Below, in pieces: positions 48,239-60,241 of a DNA stretch of 64,000 nt. The DNA is taken from positions 21,700,001 through 21,764,000 of the forward strand of contig NW_020825288.1 of the NCBI RefSeq assembly GCF_003286085.1, in the 5' to 3' direction. The DNA is from Drosophila persimilis (taxonomy: Eukaryota; Arthropoda; Insecta; Diptera; Drosophilidae). The notes under the pieces are model-generated. The model was not told the origin of the DNA. It was given only the letters and a program-made list of their open reading frames with translations, and did no database searches. The number at the start of each line of letters is the position of its first letter. The stretch's first letter is position 1. Position numbers and translations under genes: made by a program.

Positions 48239-48970
48239 ATACCGATCGAAGCAGTTTTCATTCTTTCCATTGAATAAATTTCTGTGAATATTGAATCTGG
48301 TTTCAACAAGCTTCATCAATTGATATGAGCAGGGTCAGTACTTGAAATAGTTTCGATTGCAAATGCGGGTGGGGTGGGGGGTAGAGCCCCCGGATTTTAA
48401 CAGACAGTAGAGATTGTAGGGTCTGAGAGATACGACTATCAAAAATGGGAAATAAACAAGGGATAACATTTGCAACCCCAAGAGATAGAAGAGCTTCCCC
48501 CTACACCCTGTTATCAGGCATTCACATCATCAAAGCTGATAAGACTCGACCATCCCTATCCCCATAGTATTCTCACACATAGAACTTTTAATGAATATAA
48601 AGGGGAAAAGCTCTTTCAATTATCACAGTATCGCCTGCTGTCGTGTGAGAGCGACTTTCGGGCCAAGACAAATCAGGCAAACGAGCGATGAATGCGATGC
48701 TCAGTGTCCGAGCTGTTGACGAACCAGTTAGACGGGGCGGGCAAATTGGCATTGCCTGATAAGTGAGCGCTTACCTTGCCCCCCACCTGCCACCTGCCAC
48801 CCCCCACCTAGCACAACCGAAATAAGAAACAACATTCTCGATAAGAACAGGCAAAACAGAACGCCAGAAAAACAGTTGCGCCTCACTGTTCGGTTCGAGA
48901 ACAACATACCACAACCGAGAACTTAAACGATCCGATCCGAAAGCATAGTGAAGTGAAATCTTCCATCAAA
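48239..48970. promoter_or_regulatory. K15-K16 spacer with a dense GATA-site cluster
   Basis: Upstream of K16, five GATA-type sites fall within about 340 bp: TTATCA 48511-48516, TGATAAG 48538-48544, TTATCA 48620-48625, TGATAAG 48757-48763 and GATAAG 48840-48845. A C-rich tract lies at about 48779-48810. No TATA box is clear. Drosophila GATA factors such as GATAe and serpent act in midgut and fat body (established); use here is inferred. Confidence 0.45.
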
Positions 48971-50413
48971 ATGCCCGATAACAGCAACAAATTCAGCATA
49001 ACTAGTTCTGTCCGCATACCGGAGTGGGTCAACGAGGCCTATTTCAAGAAACTACTGAAGCGAGAGTTTCGGGAGTTCCGACGCATCTTGAATCTCTCAA
49101 TTATACCGGCCACGCCTCCGGGCGAGACCTATACTTCGCTGCTGATGCGCATTATCGTCGACATTGAAATGAAAGGTGAGAAAAAGGGGGTGGACCCTTG
49201 AGAGGTTGATGTTTGCACTGACAATTACCTCATTCACACTGCGCGCAGATGGATTCTCACAGCAGAAATCCTACGTGCTGAAGACCATGCTGGACGATGC
49301 CCAGGGTAATGGCTTCGTCAACACCCTGAATATCTTTCCCAAGGAGAAGCAAATGTACGATTTGATTATACCACAATTGGAGCAGCTTTACGAGCAGTCA
49401 GGCTCGACAGTACAGTTTGCCCCCAAATGCCACTGGTCGGAGAATGTCAATGGTCGCATCTGCCTCGTCCAGGAGGATCTCAAAACTAAGAAATTCCGAA
49501 ATATCAATCGTCTGAAGGGCTTCGATATGCCGCATATGAGAAGGGTGCTCGAGAAGCTAGCAGAATTCCATGCGGCCAGCGCTGTCTGGCGTCAGCGGAA
49601 CGGCCCCTTTCCAGAGGATTTCCAACGAACTTACCTGCCCGCCAACTACAATAAATCGAAATCATATCAGGCCCGTGTCCAGAGCTACAAGGCGGCCATG
49701 GCCAAATGGGGTCTGGCGGATCATGAGCAGTACGTGAGTCGCATTGTAAGTACAGAATTAATAGCTGTCCACAAAGGAAATCAATAATGTTCGCTCAGCC
49801 CACAGCCGATCAATTTGTGCAATCTGTGGCCCGCTGCTTTAACACAAATCCCCAGGAATTTAAAGTGCTGAATCATGGGGACTTCTGGTCCAGTAATATA
49901 ATGCTAAGCTATACCCAATCCGGGGAGATCAATCAACTGCGTTTTGTGGACTTTCAACTGTGCAAGTGGGGCAGTCCCTCGCAGGACTTGTGGGAGTTGA
50001 TTATCTGTTCGGCCCACCATAGCATAAGGATTAAGCACTTTGATTGCTTCGTTAGGATCTATCACACACATCTGGTGCGCTGTTTAAAGATCCTGAACTA
50101 CAGCGAACGGATGCCTCTTTTAAGGGAGCTCCATATGAGCATGATCAAGTATGGGTTTTGGGGTGAGTAGAGATCTAAACCCAGGGATTGTTACGTATTC
50201 TTATAACTCTTATTCTTAGGTTATTTTACAACCTTCACCCATCTGGTGTTCATCCTTCTGCCCGTCGATACGGAGGCGAGTCTCCAGAAGCTCATGCAGG
50301 CGGACGAGGAGGGAGATCGCTTTCGCTCCAAGGTCTACACGAATCCCCTGTACGTCCGTTCTGTTCTCAGCATATTTCCGTTCCTGCATAGGCGTGGCAT
50401 TTTAGACTTTTGA
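48971..50413 (+). CDS. K16: EcKinase-like protein, group 2, divergent N-terminus
   Basis: Exons are 48971-49175, 49249-49745, 49799-50162 and 50220-50413, giving 419 aa with phases 1, 0, 1. ATG 48971 (MPDNSNKFSITSSVRIPEWVN) is chosen; the upstream in-frame GTG at 48953 is unlikely. Seen: SYVLKTM, LVQEDLKTKKF, FHAASAVW, NHGDFWSSNIML, VDFQLCKWGSPSQDLW. It keeps the four-exon plan of K13-K15 but lacks NPNEHL. EDL is preceded by Gln instead of Phe/Leu. Catalytic residues are intact. Confidence 0.87.
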
Positions 50414-51369
50414 ATGCGATTCTACTTAGGTGTACCTATATATAATTCTACTGTATCTTGTGAGTGACTTTGACTATCTTAAAGATTTATCTTTTGTTTA
50501 GCTGCGGCCGTGTTTGTCTATTATACTTCTTAAGAAAATAAGCCAAAGAAATCAACTGGGGTTTTGTTTTCGCTAGTACGTTGCCTTCTTATCACACCGG
50601 GTACCCTATTATAGGAGAGTCTATGGATATTCCTATGGAGATGGAAATAACTTTTTGTAGAGCCGATATGCCCAAGCTGTCACAACAGCTGTTTCTATTT
50701 AGATCATGTCGTATCTTGTCAAATTATTATCTTTGGAGAGAAAGAGCGTGTGATGTTTGAATAGAGCGAGGCACAAGTTCCACAAAAGCAATAATACCAC
50801 ACTGCGAATACGTTCCACAACATAACTGATTCGCTTTCAGCGCCATCCAGTTTGGTGTTCCACATTTCACAAACACATACCCACACTAAGGCAGAAAAGG
50901 CAAAGCACAAGGTGTATTAATATCAGGTAATGAACAGATCTGTTTTTCTTCAATGCAAAATGTGAGAATTCCTCACCTATCAACCTTTAATAAATACAAG
51001 TTTTTGCTTTCTTCTTCATCCAAACGTAAACAAATGACGCCTTGTTTCGTTCCCTTTCAATGTATGCTCAGCTCGTTAGTGTATGACGAGTCAGCGGGAA
51101 AGTAAGAACAAAGTACAAAATTTAAAATTTTGTTATCGATTATATCTTATCGATTTCCGCTGAGAAAATCAGCTGATTTTTGTACATTTTTTTGGTTTCA
51201 GCTGAGAATATCAGCTTATCAACAGAGAGAGCTTCCATAAAAAGCTTTCCCATCGTCACATGTTTTGCCCCCATACTCTTACTTTGGAGCCACAGCTGCT
51301 TTGGAGTCTTTTTTCTGTACGCTGCGGCAGTCAGGTGACTTGGAAAAATAAAAGAAAGAACACAGAAAA
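50414..51369. promoter_or_regulatory. K16-K17 spacer with DRE-like and E-box promoter elements
   Basis: No gene in 950 bp. Close to K17 are TTATCGAT at 51133-51140 and 51148-51154 (DRE half-matches), CAGCTG at 51170, and a direct repeat GCTGAGAAAATCAGCT / GCTGAGAATATCAGCT at 51159-51174 and 51201-51216. No TATA box was seen. This differs from the TATA/GATA type of several other kinases. Confidence 0.5.
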
Positions 51370-52751
51370 ATGGGAACCGGCACGAAGAACTACCTTGCAC
51401 CGGAGTGGCTGACCGTGGAGTTCCTGCAGGATGTGCTCAAGGAGCATTTTAAGGAGGAGACACTAACCGTCAGCGAGCTGCTGGTTAAGAGCGCCCAGGT
51501 CGGAGACACTGCTGTGGGCTTTGCCAGCGAAATGCACCGGGCCACGTTCAATCTGCAGCGAGGCGAGGCTGCCAAGAGTAAGTTCTCGGTGATCATCAAG
51601 GACCATCCGAAGGGACAAACTGGAGCCGTGGCCCAGCGCAGCAGGCTCTTCAAGCGCGAGATTCTCTCCTACAAGGAGGTACTGCCAAGGGTGCAGTCTC
51701 TGCTGGAGTCCATTGGCGACAATAGCAAGATAGCCCCTGCGTGCTACTACACAACGGAGTCGCCGGAACCGTTCCTCATCCTGGAGGATATGAAGATGAG
51801 CGGCTTTGAGAACTTCGAGCGCGGTCGTCTCCTAAACCTGGACTATGTTCTGCCAACCGTCGAGAAGATAGCCAAGCTTCATGCCTGCAGTGCCGTCATA
51901 GCAAAGGAGAGTCCCGAGGTCTTGGAGTTCTTCAATGAGGCGCCCATTTCCCGTAACCCCGATCGGCGGGACTTCCTTACCTACTTCCCCGTGAACATTC
52001 GTTGCGTAGCGGAGGAGCTGGCCCACTGGAAGGGCTATGAGGAGATCACCGAGAAGATGTTCATCCTGGCCGAGAATGTGCTCCAAAGAGCTCTGGCCAT
52101 GTTTGACGAGAGCGAGAAGGGTTTCCGTGTGTTCAACCTCACGGATCTGTGGATTAACAATCTCCTGTTTCACATCAACAACGAGACCAAGGAACCCGAT
52201 GATGTGGTGACTGTAAGTAGCATCCTCATTCAATCGTTTGGACTCTTCATTTTACAAACTATTTATAATTTGTTTCTGTAGCTGGATTACCAGTTGGCAT
52301 ATGTGGGATCTCCAGCCATAGATCTCAACTACTTCCTTTACGGCTCTCTCAATGAAAATGTGCGCAAGGTTCACTTCAAATACATTGTAAGGACGTACCA
52401 GCAGGTCTTGAAGCAGACCCTGGAGAAGCTCAAATATCAAGGACACATTCCCACACTCAAAGAAATCCATATCGACCTTATCAACACCAGCCTGATGGGT
52501 AAGTATTTCCCCTACCCCTTTTTCAGACGTTCTTTCTATAATCATCATCTGTTTTAGGTGTTATTGGCGCCACTTGCCTCACGCCTCTGATTTTCCGCGA
52601 GGGAGCTGGCTTTGAAAATCTCGAAGACCTCAACTCCCGCACCGAGAGCGGCGATCAATTCCGGCGGGAGAATGTCGAGAACCCCAAATACCGTGCCTTC
52701 TTGCAGCGCACAATTAAAGAGTTTGAGCTCTCTGGATTTTTGGATAAATAA
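51370..52751 (+). CDS. K17: EcKinase-like protein with LTD in place of HGD
   Basis: Exons are 51370-52212, 52282-52498 and 52558-52751, giving 417 aa with phases 0, 1. Sole member of group 4. Seen: FSVIIKDHP (beta-3 Lys), LILEDM, LHACSAV, then VFNLTDLWINNLLF where others have NHGDxWxNN: His-Gly is replaced by Leu-Thr while Asp and Asn stay. VT|LDYQLAYVGSPAIDL gives the second Asp; its intron lies just before LDYQ, a unique position. The frame is clean and codons look constrained, so it is a real gene. It may be slow, altered or non-catalytic. Confidence 0.86.
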
Positions 52752-53184
52752 GATGATCGGAGAGCCAGAGAGAGCATAAATCGAACAATAGTATTCATAT
52801 ATATTCATTGATTCCATGGGTTGAAGATAGACCCATTTGTTATAGGAAGAGCACAATCAAAGTAAATGTTGTACAAATAACTGTCCAAATCTGTTAAAAT
52901 ATATTTTAAAATGTTTACGGTTACACACAAAAGCCCTCGATAAGATAATTTAAGTTAACCTGTAGTACGATAGAAATACTGGTGTGATTTTATTCTATTG
53001 CTTGGAAGAGCAGCTTTTATTTCTTATATAATGTTTACTTATCATTTCCAACTCACAGTGCATTATAGAGATAACAAACAGTTGAGAGTCGTATTGACGG
53101 TGCTCAAAGAAATTAAGTACTCGTAATCTATAGAGACTCGAAAGACATAGATCAGAACCAGATGGGCTCGTTGCTTTTTGTGCC
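52752..53184. other. K17-K18 convergent spacer
   Basis: 433 bp between stop codons, AT-rich. No gene or repeat recognised. Confidence 0.5.
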
Positions 53185-54581
53185 TTAAAGATCCTTAAAG
53201 TAACCCATTTTCTCGAATTGGGGCAACAGTTTCCTTACATCTGCAATGTAGGAATCTATGAGGTAAGCCTTCTGCCGCGTTGTCGCGTCTTGAATAATGT
53301 CATGCATCTTAAGGGTATTCGATTTGATGGCCAATATCATGGGCAGAAAAGTGGTAAGCAAGAAGAAGTCTGGAAGGAATGATAAAAAGGAGCTGTTAGC
53401 CAAAAGTCCCCACTTTAAACATGATGAACTACTCACCATAGAATTTGTGGCGATGGATCTGCTGCCAGAGCTTTTCCTGGGTGGGCATGGCGCCTTTGTA
53501 TCCAATTTTCTTGAGTGTATCCGCCAAAACGTTGAAGAAATAGTTGATCATATCCTTTCCATGGTTCCAGCGTTCCTCTGGCTCCATCAGCATATATATG
53601 GAGTAGATCAAGTCAAGGCTTAAGGGGACTATATTACAGATCTGGAAATCCACCAACATCACATCCTCAAAGACCCCTGTCTCCTTGTTGTGCTTGAACA
53701 TCATGTTACGCAGATGGAAGTCTCCGTGGCAAAGCACGTAATATCCATCAGATTGGGGGTCTGCTCGATACTCCTCCATCACGGCACGAGTGCGCTCCAG
53801 ATAAGAGTCCTTTATTTTCTCAAAGTGCGGCTTGTACTTCTTGAGATCAGGTACCTTGTCAAGCATTTCAATGAAATTGGCCATGCCGGTGGTTACCATT
53901 GGATCTTTCAACAGAGTGGGTAAATCGAACAAACCATACTTAAATTCCTTGATAAACTCGGGATTCTGATTTGGAAGAGAAATATATTTTGATATGGATT
54001 ATAGAGAAGATTTCTTAGAAACTTACCTCATTGTTAACTTTCATGCTGACGGCGTTCCATTTGGCCAATTTGGAAAGGGCAGAGCGCACTTCCTCCTCCC
54101 TAACTGAACGACCGCGTATGACAGTGTATCCTAACGGCACGAGATCATCGAAGATCATTACCTGACGTGGTTCGACGCTATGGAATATGCACGGTACATA
54201 CAACTTGGTATTATCGCCCGCCTGCTGCAATATCCTCTCGAACTCTGGTAGAACCTTGGAGTACATTCCGATCTCTGTTTCAAACAGATGGGTTTCACTA
54301 AGCATTTCCTTTTTGTGTCCCTCCTCCTCGGGCATTGTCTTGACGATCAGTGCCTTGTTGAACACGCCCTTCCCGGTTGTGTATTCCACTTGGGTGCGGA
54401 ACATAACACTGGCATAGTGATCTCCCTGGGCGCTCGCTGGGGATATTTTCAGATCGGTTACCTTCAATTCTGGTGCACTTTCATACGTGCTCAGAATGTT
54501 TTGCAAATACGTAGCATTCAGCCACTCTGGGGCCTCCAACTCGTCGGCGTTAAACTGTTCCGTATCTAAGTTATCTGGCAT
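53185..54581 (-). CDS. K18: EcKinase-like protein, group 3
   Basis: Minus-strand exons are 54581-54027, 53965-53437 and 53369-53185, giving 422 aa with phases 0, 1. ATG 54581 (MPDNLDTEQFNADELEAPEWLN) is preferred over the in-frame start at 54614, which would add 11 unconserved residues. Seen: ALIVKTMPEEEGHKK, IFDDL (Glu of EDL is Asp), KWNAVSM (His of WHA is Asn), CHGDFHLRNMMF, LVDFQICNIVPLSLDL. Exon sizes match K11 and K19. TATAAA on minus at 54661-54656. Catalytic loop intact, but the D/N changes are unusual for the cluster. Confidence 0.87.
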
Positions 54582-56126
54582 TTTGTTTGTTTGGTGGCAG
54601 AACAATCTAATCACTTGTTGTTAAAACTCACGGGACGGGTGGCAAACAGGTTGTGTTTATAACAAATAGTTGCGCACTCATTTTAAATAAAAATTTGAGC
54701 TTCGGCTGAGCTTTCTCTGAGCTTTGTCTGCGCTTTTTTGGCCGAGGTTCTTTACAATTCTCTGTGAAATTCATTTGTCTTATTATCTTTTCCATTGATT
54801 GAAACATGCATAGAAAAACGTAATTTAATTTATTAAAAATAAATTTAATAAATAAAGTTTTGGACCGGTGGTAGAACTAGAACCGATGCTAAAGCTTTTA
54901 TTGCAAACAATTATTTTTTAATTATCTTTTAAGTAGTATACTATACTATACCCTTTAATAGGGTATTTTAATTTTACAATAATGCTTAGAACTAAGAGAA
55001 AACGAGGGGGAACGTTGTGAGTTGCTGCGGACATCGCAACTCTAATTTATACCCGATACTTAGTCAGTATGGCTCCCCTCCGGCAGACGCCGCTAATATT
55101 AAACGACATTTTGAGATATACGTTTTATAGTGAGATCTAACAGGAGTGCGGATACCAAATTTGGTTACTCTACCGTTAATAGTCTCTGAGATTTGTGAAT
55201 ATCCCCAGATTTTCGTCCTTGATGCGGGGTTTAATAATAATACGATCCAATTCAGATTCTGCAGTCTAAAAGATATGGTCATTCTCTACGATTCTGCGTT
55301 TTTAATTTTCTCGTATCGTCGAAATTGCGGATGCCACAGATTTTCGCTCTTTGTGGGGGCGGAAGTGGGCGGGGCGAAGTTTTGAAATATTCTTATAGCA
55401 GCGATATATCACAGAAGATTGGATCCAAAACATCGTTGCTCTAGCTTTTATAGTCTTTGAGCATTAGGCGCTGATAGGGACGGACAGACGGACAGACAGA
55501 CATGGCTCAATCGATTGATGATGCTATTGATGCTGATCAAGAATATATATATATACTTTATGGGGTCGGAAACGATTCCTTCTGGACGTTACACACATCC
55601 ATTTTCACCACAAATCTAATATACGCCAATACTCATTTTGAGTATCGGAAATAAAAAGAATTTCTACTTTATAATGAACATATAATCTTATAATATAGTC
55701 CATCTAGTCCTTGCGCTTGGATCAGTTGAAAATTCACAAAATGCGTACCCATATGACCCTATATAATCCTCTAAAATTACATAAAAAAATATTGCTTTAT
55801 TTTGTAGTTTTCAAAGTAGAAGCCCTTTGAAAGAGTATATTTTAAGCCATATTTCCTATCTAGAATTATAATTACTAGTAGTTTTTGTCGAATAAGCATG
55901 CGTCTGCTTTTCTGGTACTCGTTATCTCATAGAAGCTTTGACGATGAGAACTAGTTTTAGTGGAAAAGCTACCACATAGCTACATATGTATGTATGGATG
56001 CTGTACTTGATTGAAAATATATACTTTTCTTCGAATAGCCTGGTGTTGGGATAACAATAAAAACAAGCAGATACAAAAATGCGCATTCATTGTAAAATTT
56101 ATTCGATAGTAACTAAAAAAAACTAT
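54582..56126. other. K18-K19 interval with a DINE-1-like element
   Basis: Holds the K18 promoter, DINE-1-like copy d (55004-55655) and the K19 3' region with a minus-strand AATAAA (TTTATT at 56098-56103). No gene recognised. Confidence 0.6.
55004..55655 (-). mobile_element. DINE-1-like Helentron, copy d
   Basis: It begins GAGGGGGAACGTTGTGAGTT and ends CAATACTCATTTTGAGTATC. It includes GACGGACAGACGGACAGACA and GCTGATCAAGAATATATATA. Its centre (TAATACGATCCAATTCAGAT to GGGCGGGGCGAAGTTTTG) closely matches copy a, including the same short false ORF. Confidence 0.8.
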
Positions 56127-57514
56127 CTATAGATCCTCAAAATAGCCTATTTGTTCGTATTTGGGTAATAATTTCATGATATCCTTAACGTATACATCCT
56201 GATAGTAGGTTTTCTGACGCGTTTCTGCATCTTGAAGCAGACCATTCATTGTAAAAGAATTCGTTTTGATGCCCAAAATTAATGGCAAAAAAGTAAACAT
56301 ATTAAACAAGTCTGAAACCAAATGAAATGTAAATTCGAACTAAGTGAGTTTTAAATGACATGGATGACTTACCATAATATTTCAGCTTATGGATCTGTTG
56401 CCAGAGCTTCTCTTGGGTAGGCATTGCACCTTTGTAACCCACTTTCTTTAGAGTATCCACCAACACAGAGAAGTAATAGTTGATCAACTTCTCGCCATGG
56501 GTCCAGCGCTGCTCTGGCTCCATCAGCATGTGGATGGAGTATATCAAGTCCACGGCTATGGGACTGGTATTACACAGTTGAAAGTCCACCAGCATGACGT
56601 CTTCGGAGTCGCCTGTCTCCTTGTTGTGCCTGAACATCATATTCCGCAGATGAAAGTCTCCGTGACACAGCACGTAATATCCATCAGGTTGTGGATTTGT
56701 GCGATACTCTTGCAGAACGGTTTTCACCATGTCCAGGTAGGTATCTTTTATTTTCTCAAAGTGCGGCTTGTACTTCCTCAGCTCTGGCCATCGTTCCAGC
56801 ATTTTAATGAAGGGAGGCATTGCCGTAGTCATAAAGGGATCGTTCATCAGGGCTGGCACTTCAGTCCAACCATATTGGAACTCGTTCAGAAAATCGGGTT
56901 GCTATTGAAAAGAGAATCTTAGTCGGACATTGAGTCAATAGTTTGCAGATTAAAGAGCTCACCTCATTGAGCAGTTTCATGCTGATGGCATGCCATTTGG
57001 CCAGTTTCGAGTAGGCTCTGCATAGTTCCTCCTCCCTAACCGGACGATCCCGGATGACAGTGTATCCCTGCGGCACCAGGTCCTCAAAGATCATAACCTG
57101 GCGAGGCTCAAGACTGTGATAGATGCACGGGACATATAGCTTGGTGTCATCTCCCGCCTGCTTCAGTATCCTCTCAAACTCCGGCAGGGCTTTGGTGTAC
57201 ATTCCAATTTCTGTTTCGAAAAAATGAGATTCACTTAGCATGTCCTTCTTGTGGCCCTCCTGTTCGGGCATCGTCTTAATGATCAGTGGCTTGGTGAACA
57301 CTCCCTTGCGGGTTGTGTACTCAACTAGGGAGCGGAACATAATACTCGCATAGTGATCACCCTGGGCGCTCGCCGGGGATATTTTCAGATCGGTAACTTT
57401 CAGTTCTGGCGCTCCCTCACACGTGCTCAGAATTTCGCCTATAAATTTAGCATTTAACCACTCTGGGGCCTCCAGCTCGTCGGCGTTAAATTGCTCCAAG
57501 TTTTCAGTCGTCAT
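56127..57514 (-). CDS. K19: EcKinase-like protein, group 3
   Basis: Minus-strand exons are 57514-56963, 56901-56373 and 56311-56127, giving 421 aa with phases 0, 1. N-terminus MTTENLEQFNADELEAPEWLN. Seen: PLIIKTMPEQEGHKK, MIFEDLVPQGY, WHAISM, CHGDFHLRNMMF, MLVDFQLCNTSPIAVDL. Exon lengths are almost identical to K11. K18 is its nearest paralogue (shared LKISPASAQGDHYAS). All catalytic residues are present. Confidence 0.88.
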
Positions 57515-58578
57515 TTTGTTTAGAGTAGAGGAAAAACTATATTAGCTTGAACGGCTACGTATTCCGTGCGAGCTGGTTATTGAATGAAGCAGTTGATTTG
57601 ATGGAAGGCACACTTTAAACGAAATTGTCTGAGCTTTTCGAAATTTCGAGTTTTGTGTTGTGAAATACATTTATCTAATCAGAGAGCCTTATTGTCCTTA
57701 TAATTGTTGCCTAGGAAAACACATTGATTGCTGGAAGTGCAATATTGAAAAATATTGTGAAATAATTCTGATGGTGAGCAAATCCTTTGGATAATTTTAC
57801 TCTTGAGAGCTTTTCAATTTTCGTACTACGTTCATTTAAGTCCGAGGTAAACAGAAACAACTAATAAGAGTTATTACCCGCAAATATTAATTTTCACCGT
57901 GAGAGGTCTGCGATTGTATGCAATTGATAATGCAATACAAATTTACTGATTAGCTAACATTACTATGCGAAAAAATATACTCAATTCTAACAGTTACGAA
58001 TAGTAGATATTTTAGATTGTAGTTTGTAGTTTCTGTTACATACATACATATGTATGTACATATTTGTTTAAATAATCGTAGTTACACCCACTGAAGCGCT
58101 CATATACATACATACGTAGAGTATCTATTGTAGACTCCACAAATCTTGAAGCTTTTGGAAAGCTTTTCAGCTAAAAATATCATTGTCTATGAACCTGTAT
58201 TCTGATCTCTAAAAAGCTTTGTTATACCTACTATTATTCATTACCTTTCTCTCCTTTTCTACGCGTCATACTACAGCGCCTTTCGGTTGGCTATTTTCAT
58301 GTATACAGAGATCAATTATATCAAGAATATTAACTAAAATAGACTTTAACTCTATAAGAAATACCTATACTGAAGTATTGAGAATCTAGCTCTACATAAT
58401 TCAAACATTTACTATAATCACGAAGAATAATAAAAATATAACAGGTATATACAAATACATATGGGTGATTAACTATTGACTAGCCTAAGGAATATATGTA
58501 CATTTGTCCATAAACATATATAAGATTTATCTAATTTTTATGTACAGTATAACACAGTTTTAAGGGTGACACTCTCGA
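57515..58578. other. K19-K20 spacer
   Basis: 1.06 kb between the start of K19 and the stop of K20, both on minus. AT-rich, with (TACA)n-like short runs near 58039-58060. No gene recognised. Confidence 0.5.
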
Positions 58579-59966
58579 TCATTGATCCGCATCGAGCAAG
58601 CCCTCCTGGTGGAACTTGGGAAGGAGTTGTCGCATTATCCTCTGAGTAGCAGGATTGCCATAGCAGGCGTTCTTGAAGTTGATCGCCCGCTGATTGCTCT
58701 GCATTAAGGCATTGAAATCGGCATCAGCCGACTCCACATTCCGCTGAATGGGTAAGATGGAGATAGTTGTGTGCATGCCTAAGGATCAGAGAAGAAACCA
58801 TAAAGTTATTCCAGAAATAAACGCAGGAGAATCGTGTACTGCTCACCATAGAAGGCCTTTTCTTGTAACTGCTGATGAAACTGGTGCATGCTGGGAATGG
58901 CAGCTTTAAAACGGAGTTTCCTCAGTGTTTCCGAGAAGATGTTGAAGTAGTAGTGGATCAGCTCCTCCTGGTTGTTCAGATGGAGATCAAACTCCAGCGA
59001 GGAGTTCAGGAAGTAGAAAAGATCAATGGCTGGTGAACCCCAGGCGACATATTGAAAGTCAATGATGATCACATCCTCCGCTTCGCCGGTCTCCTTGTCA
59101 TACTTGACAAGAACATTGTTGGTCCACAGATCGCCATGGGCCAGGACATTGATCTGGCCGGGACTCACATCGAAGACGCGTTTGCCCAGCTCCATGTAGA
59201 CAGGCAACAGAGCCTCCAGTTTCTCGGCATACAGCTCATATCCAGGCCACTGGGCCACTCTTCGACTGGCAGCCTGTAGCATGCCCAGAAAGCAGGGGGC
59301 ATAGTTATCCGTGTGACGGTTGAACATTCCTCGATCATAGCTCTCCAAGGCATGATCCTCGCGCTCGTTCAACACCGCCGATGTGGCATGCATCTTGGCC
59401 AACTTCCGAAGGACAAGACGTGCCAACTTTAGATCGAGTCCGGTGAGACGATCGGGCATCACAAATTTCCGCGCACTGAGATCCTCAAAGATCAGCACCG
59501 AACGATCGTAGTCTACGGCCATGGTCTCGGCAAAGATCTCCTCCCCATCTTCGATCTCGTGGAGCAGAGCCTTCAGCTTAGGCAGAATGTGCTCATAGAT
59601 GGACATCTCGCGATTGAAGATGTCATACGGTTCCATTGCGTTCCTGGAAAACTCGTCGCTCTCGAAGGAGGACTTTATAATGTAGTGACCGATCTGGCAG
59701 GTGCCGTCGCGTCTCGTGAACTGGGCTTTCACTCGGGTCAGCACTCCGCCATAGTTTTCACCCTTTCCCAGGGCGGGATGGACCTGCAGGCAGGTGATCT
59801 TGATCCTCTGATCTCCATAGAAGTCCCTCAGCGCATCCTGAATATAGCTCTCCGTCAGCCAATCAGGAGCATCCATAATAACAGAATTGGAGTTGGTAGA
59901 AGGAGCAGCGGATCCACTAAGCTTGGGAATGGCATCGAGTGCCCCGATCAGATCCGAAACCGACAT
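58579..59966 (-). CDS. K20: EcKinase-like protein, group 5
   Basis: Minus-strand exons are 59966-58847 and 58778-58579, giving 439 aa with a single phase-1 intron of 68 nt. A 30-residue extension (MSVSDLIGALDAIPK...) precedes MDAPDWLTESY, where K21 starts; the second Met is an alternative start. Seen: HYIIKSS, LIFEDLSARKF, MHATSAVLNER, AHGDLWTNNVLV, IIDFQYVAWGSPAIDLFY. Catalytic residues are intact. It is divergent to K21, its clear paralogue. A minus-strand TATAAAAG lies at 60028-60021. Confidence 0.88.
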
Positions 59967-60020
59967 GATGATAAATGATCTTGTTTTGCGATATGGTGTT
60001 TAAAAATCAGAGCACCTCAG

Positions 60021-60028
60021 CTTTTATA
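60021..60028 (-). promoter_or_regulatory. TATA box of K20
   Basis: TATAAAAG on the minus strand, about 55 nt before the K20 ATG. Confidence 0.6.
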
Positions 60029-60241
60029 TGAAAACTGCAGCTGTTCCCACGTACATTCGTCACAATTGTGATTTATAATACCCCCATAAAATCTCAGACG
60101 TATGTAAATATAGACGCGGGCTTACAGATTACTCTTTTTATTGGGGCGCAAGCACCCCCGAAACCCCCGAAGGCATCTGAGTAAGATGCCTCGTGGCTGG
60201 CACTCTCACGCCGCGGCATGGCTACTGCCTAATCGGACAGA

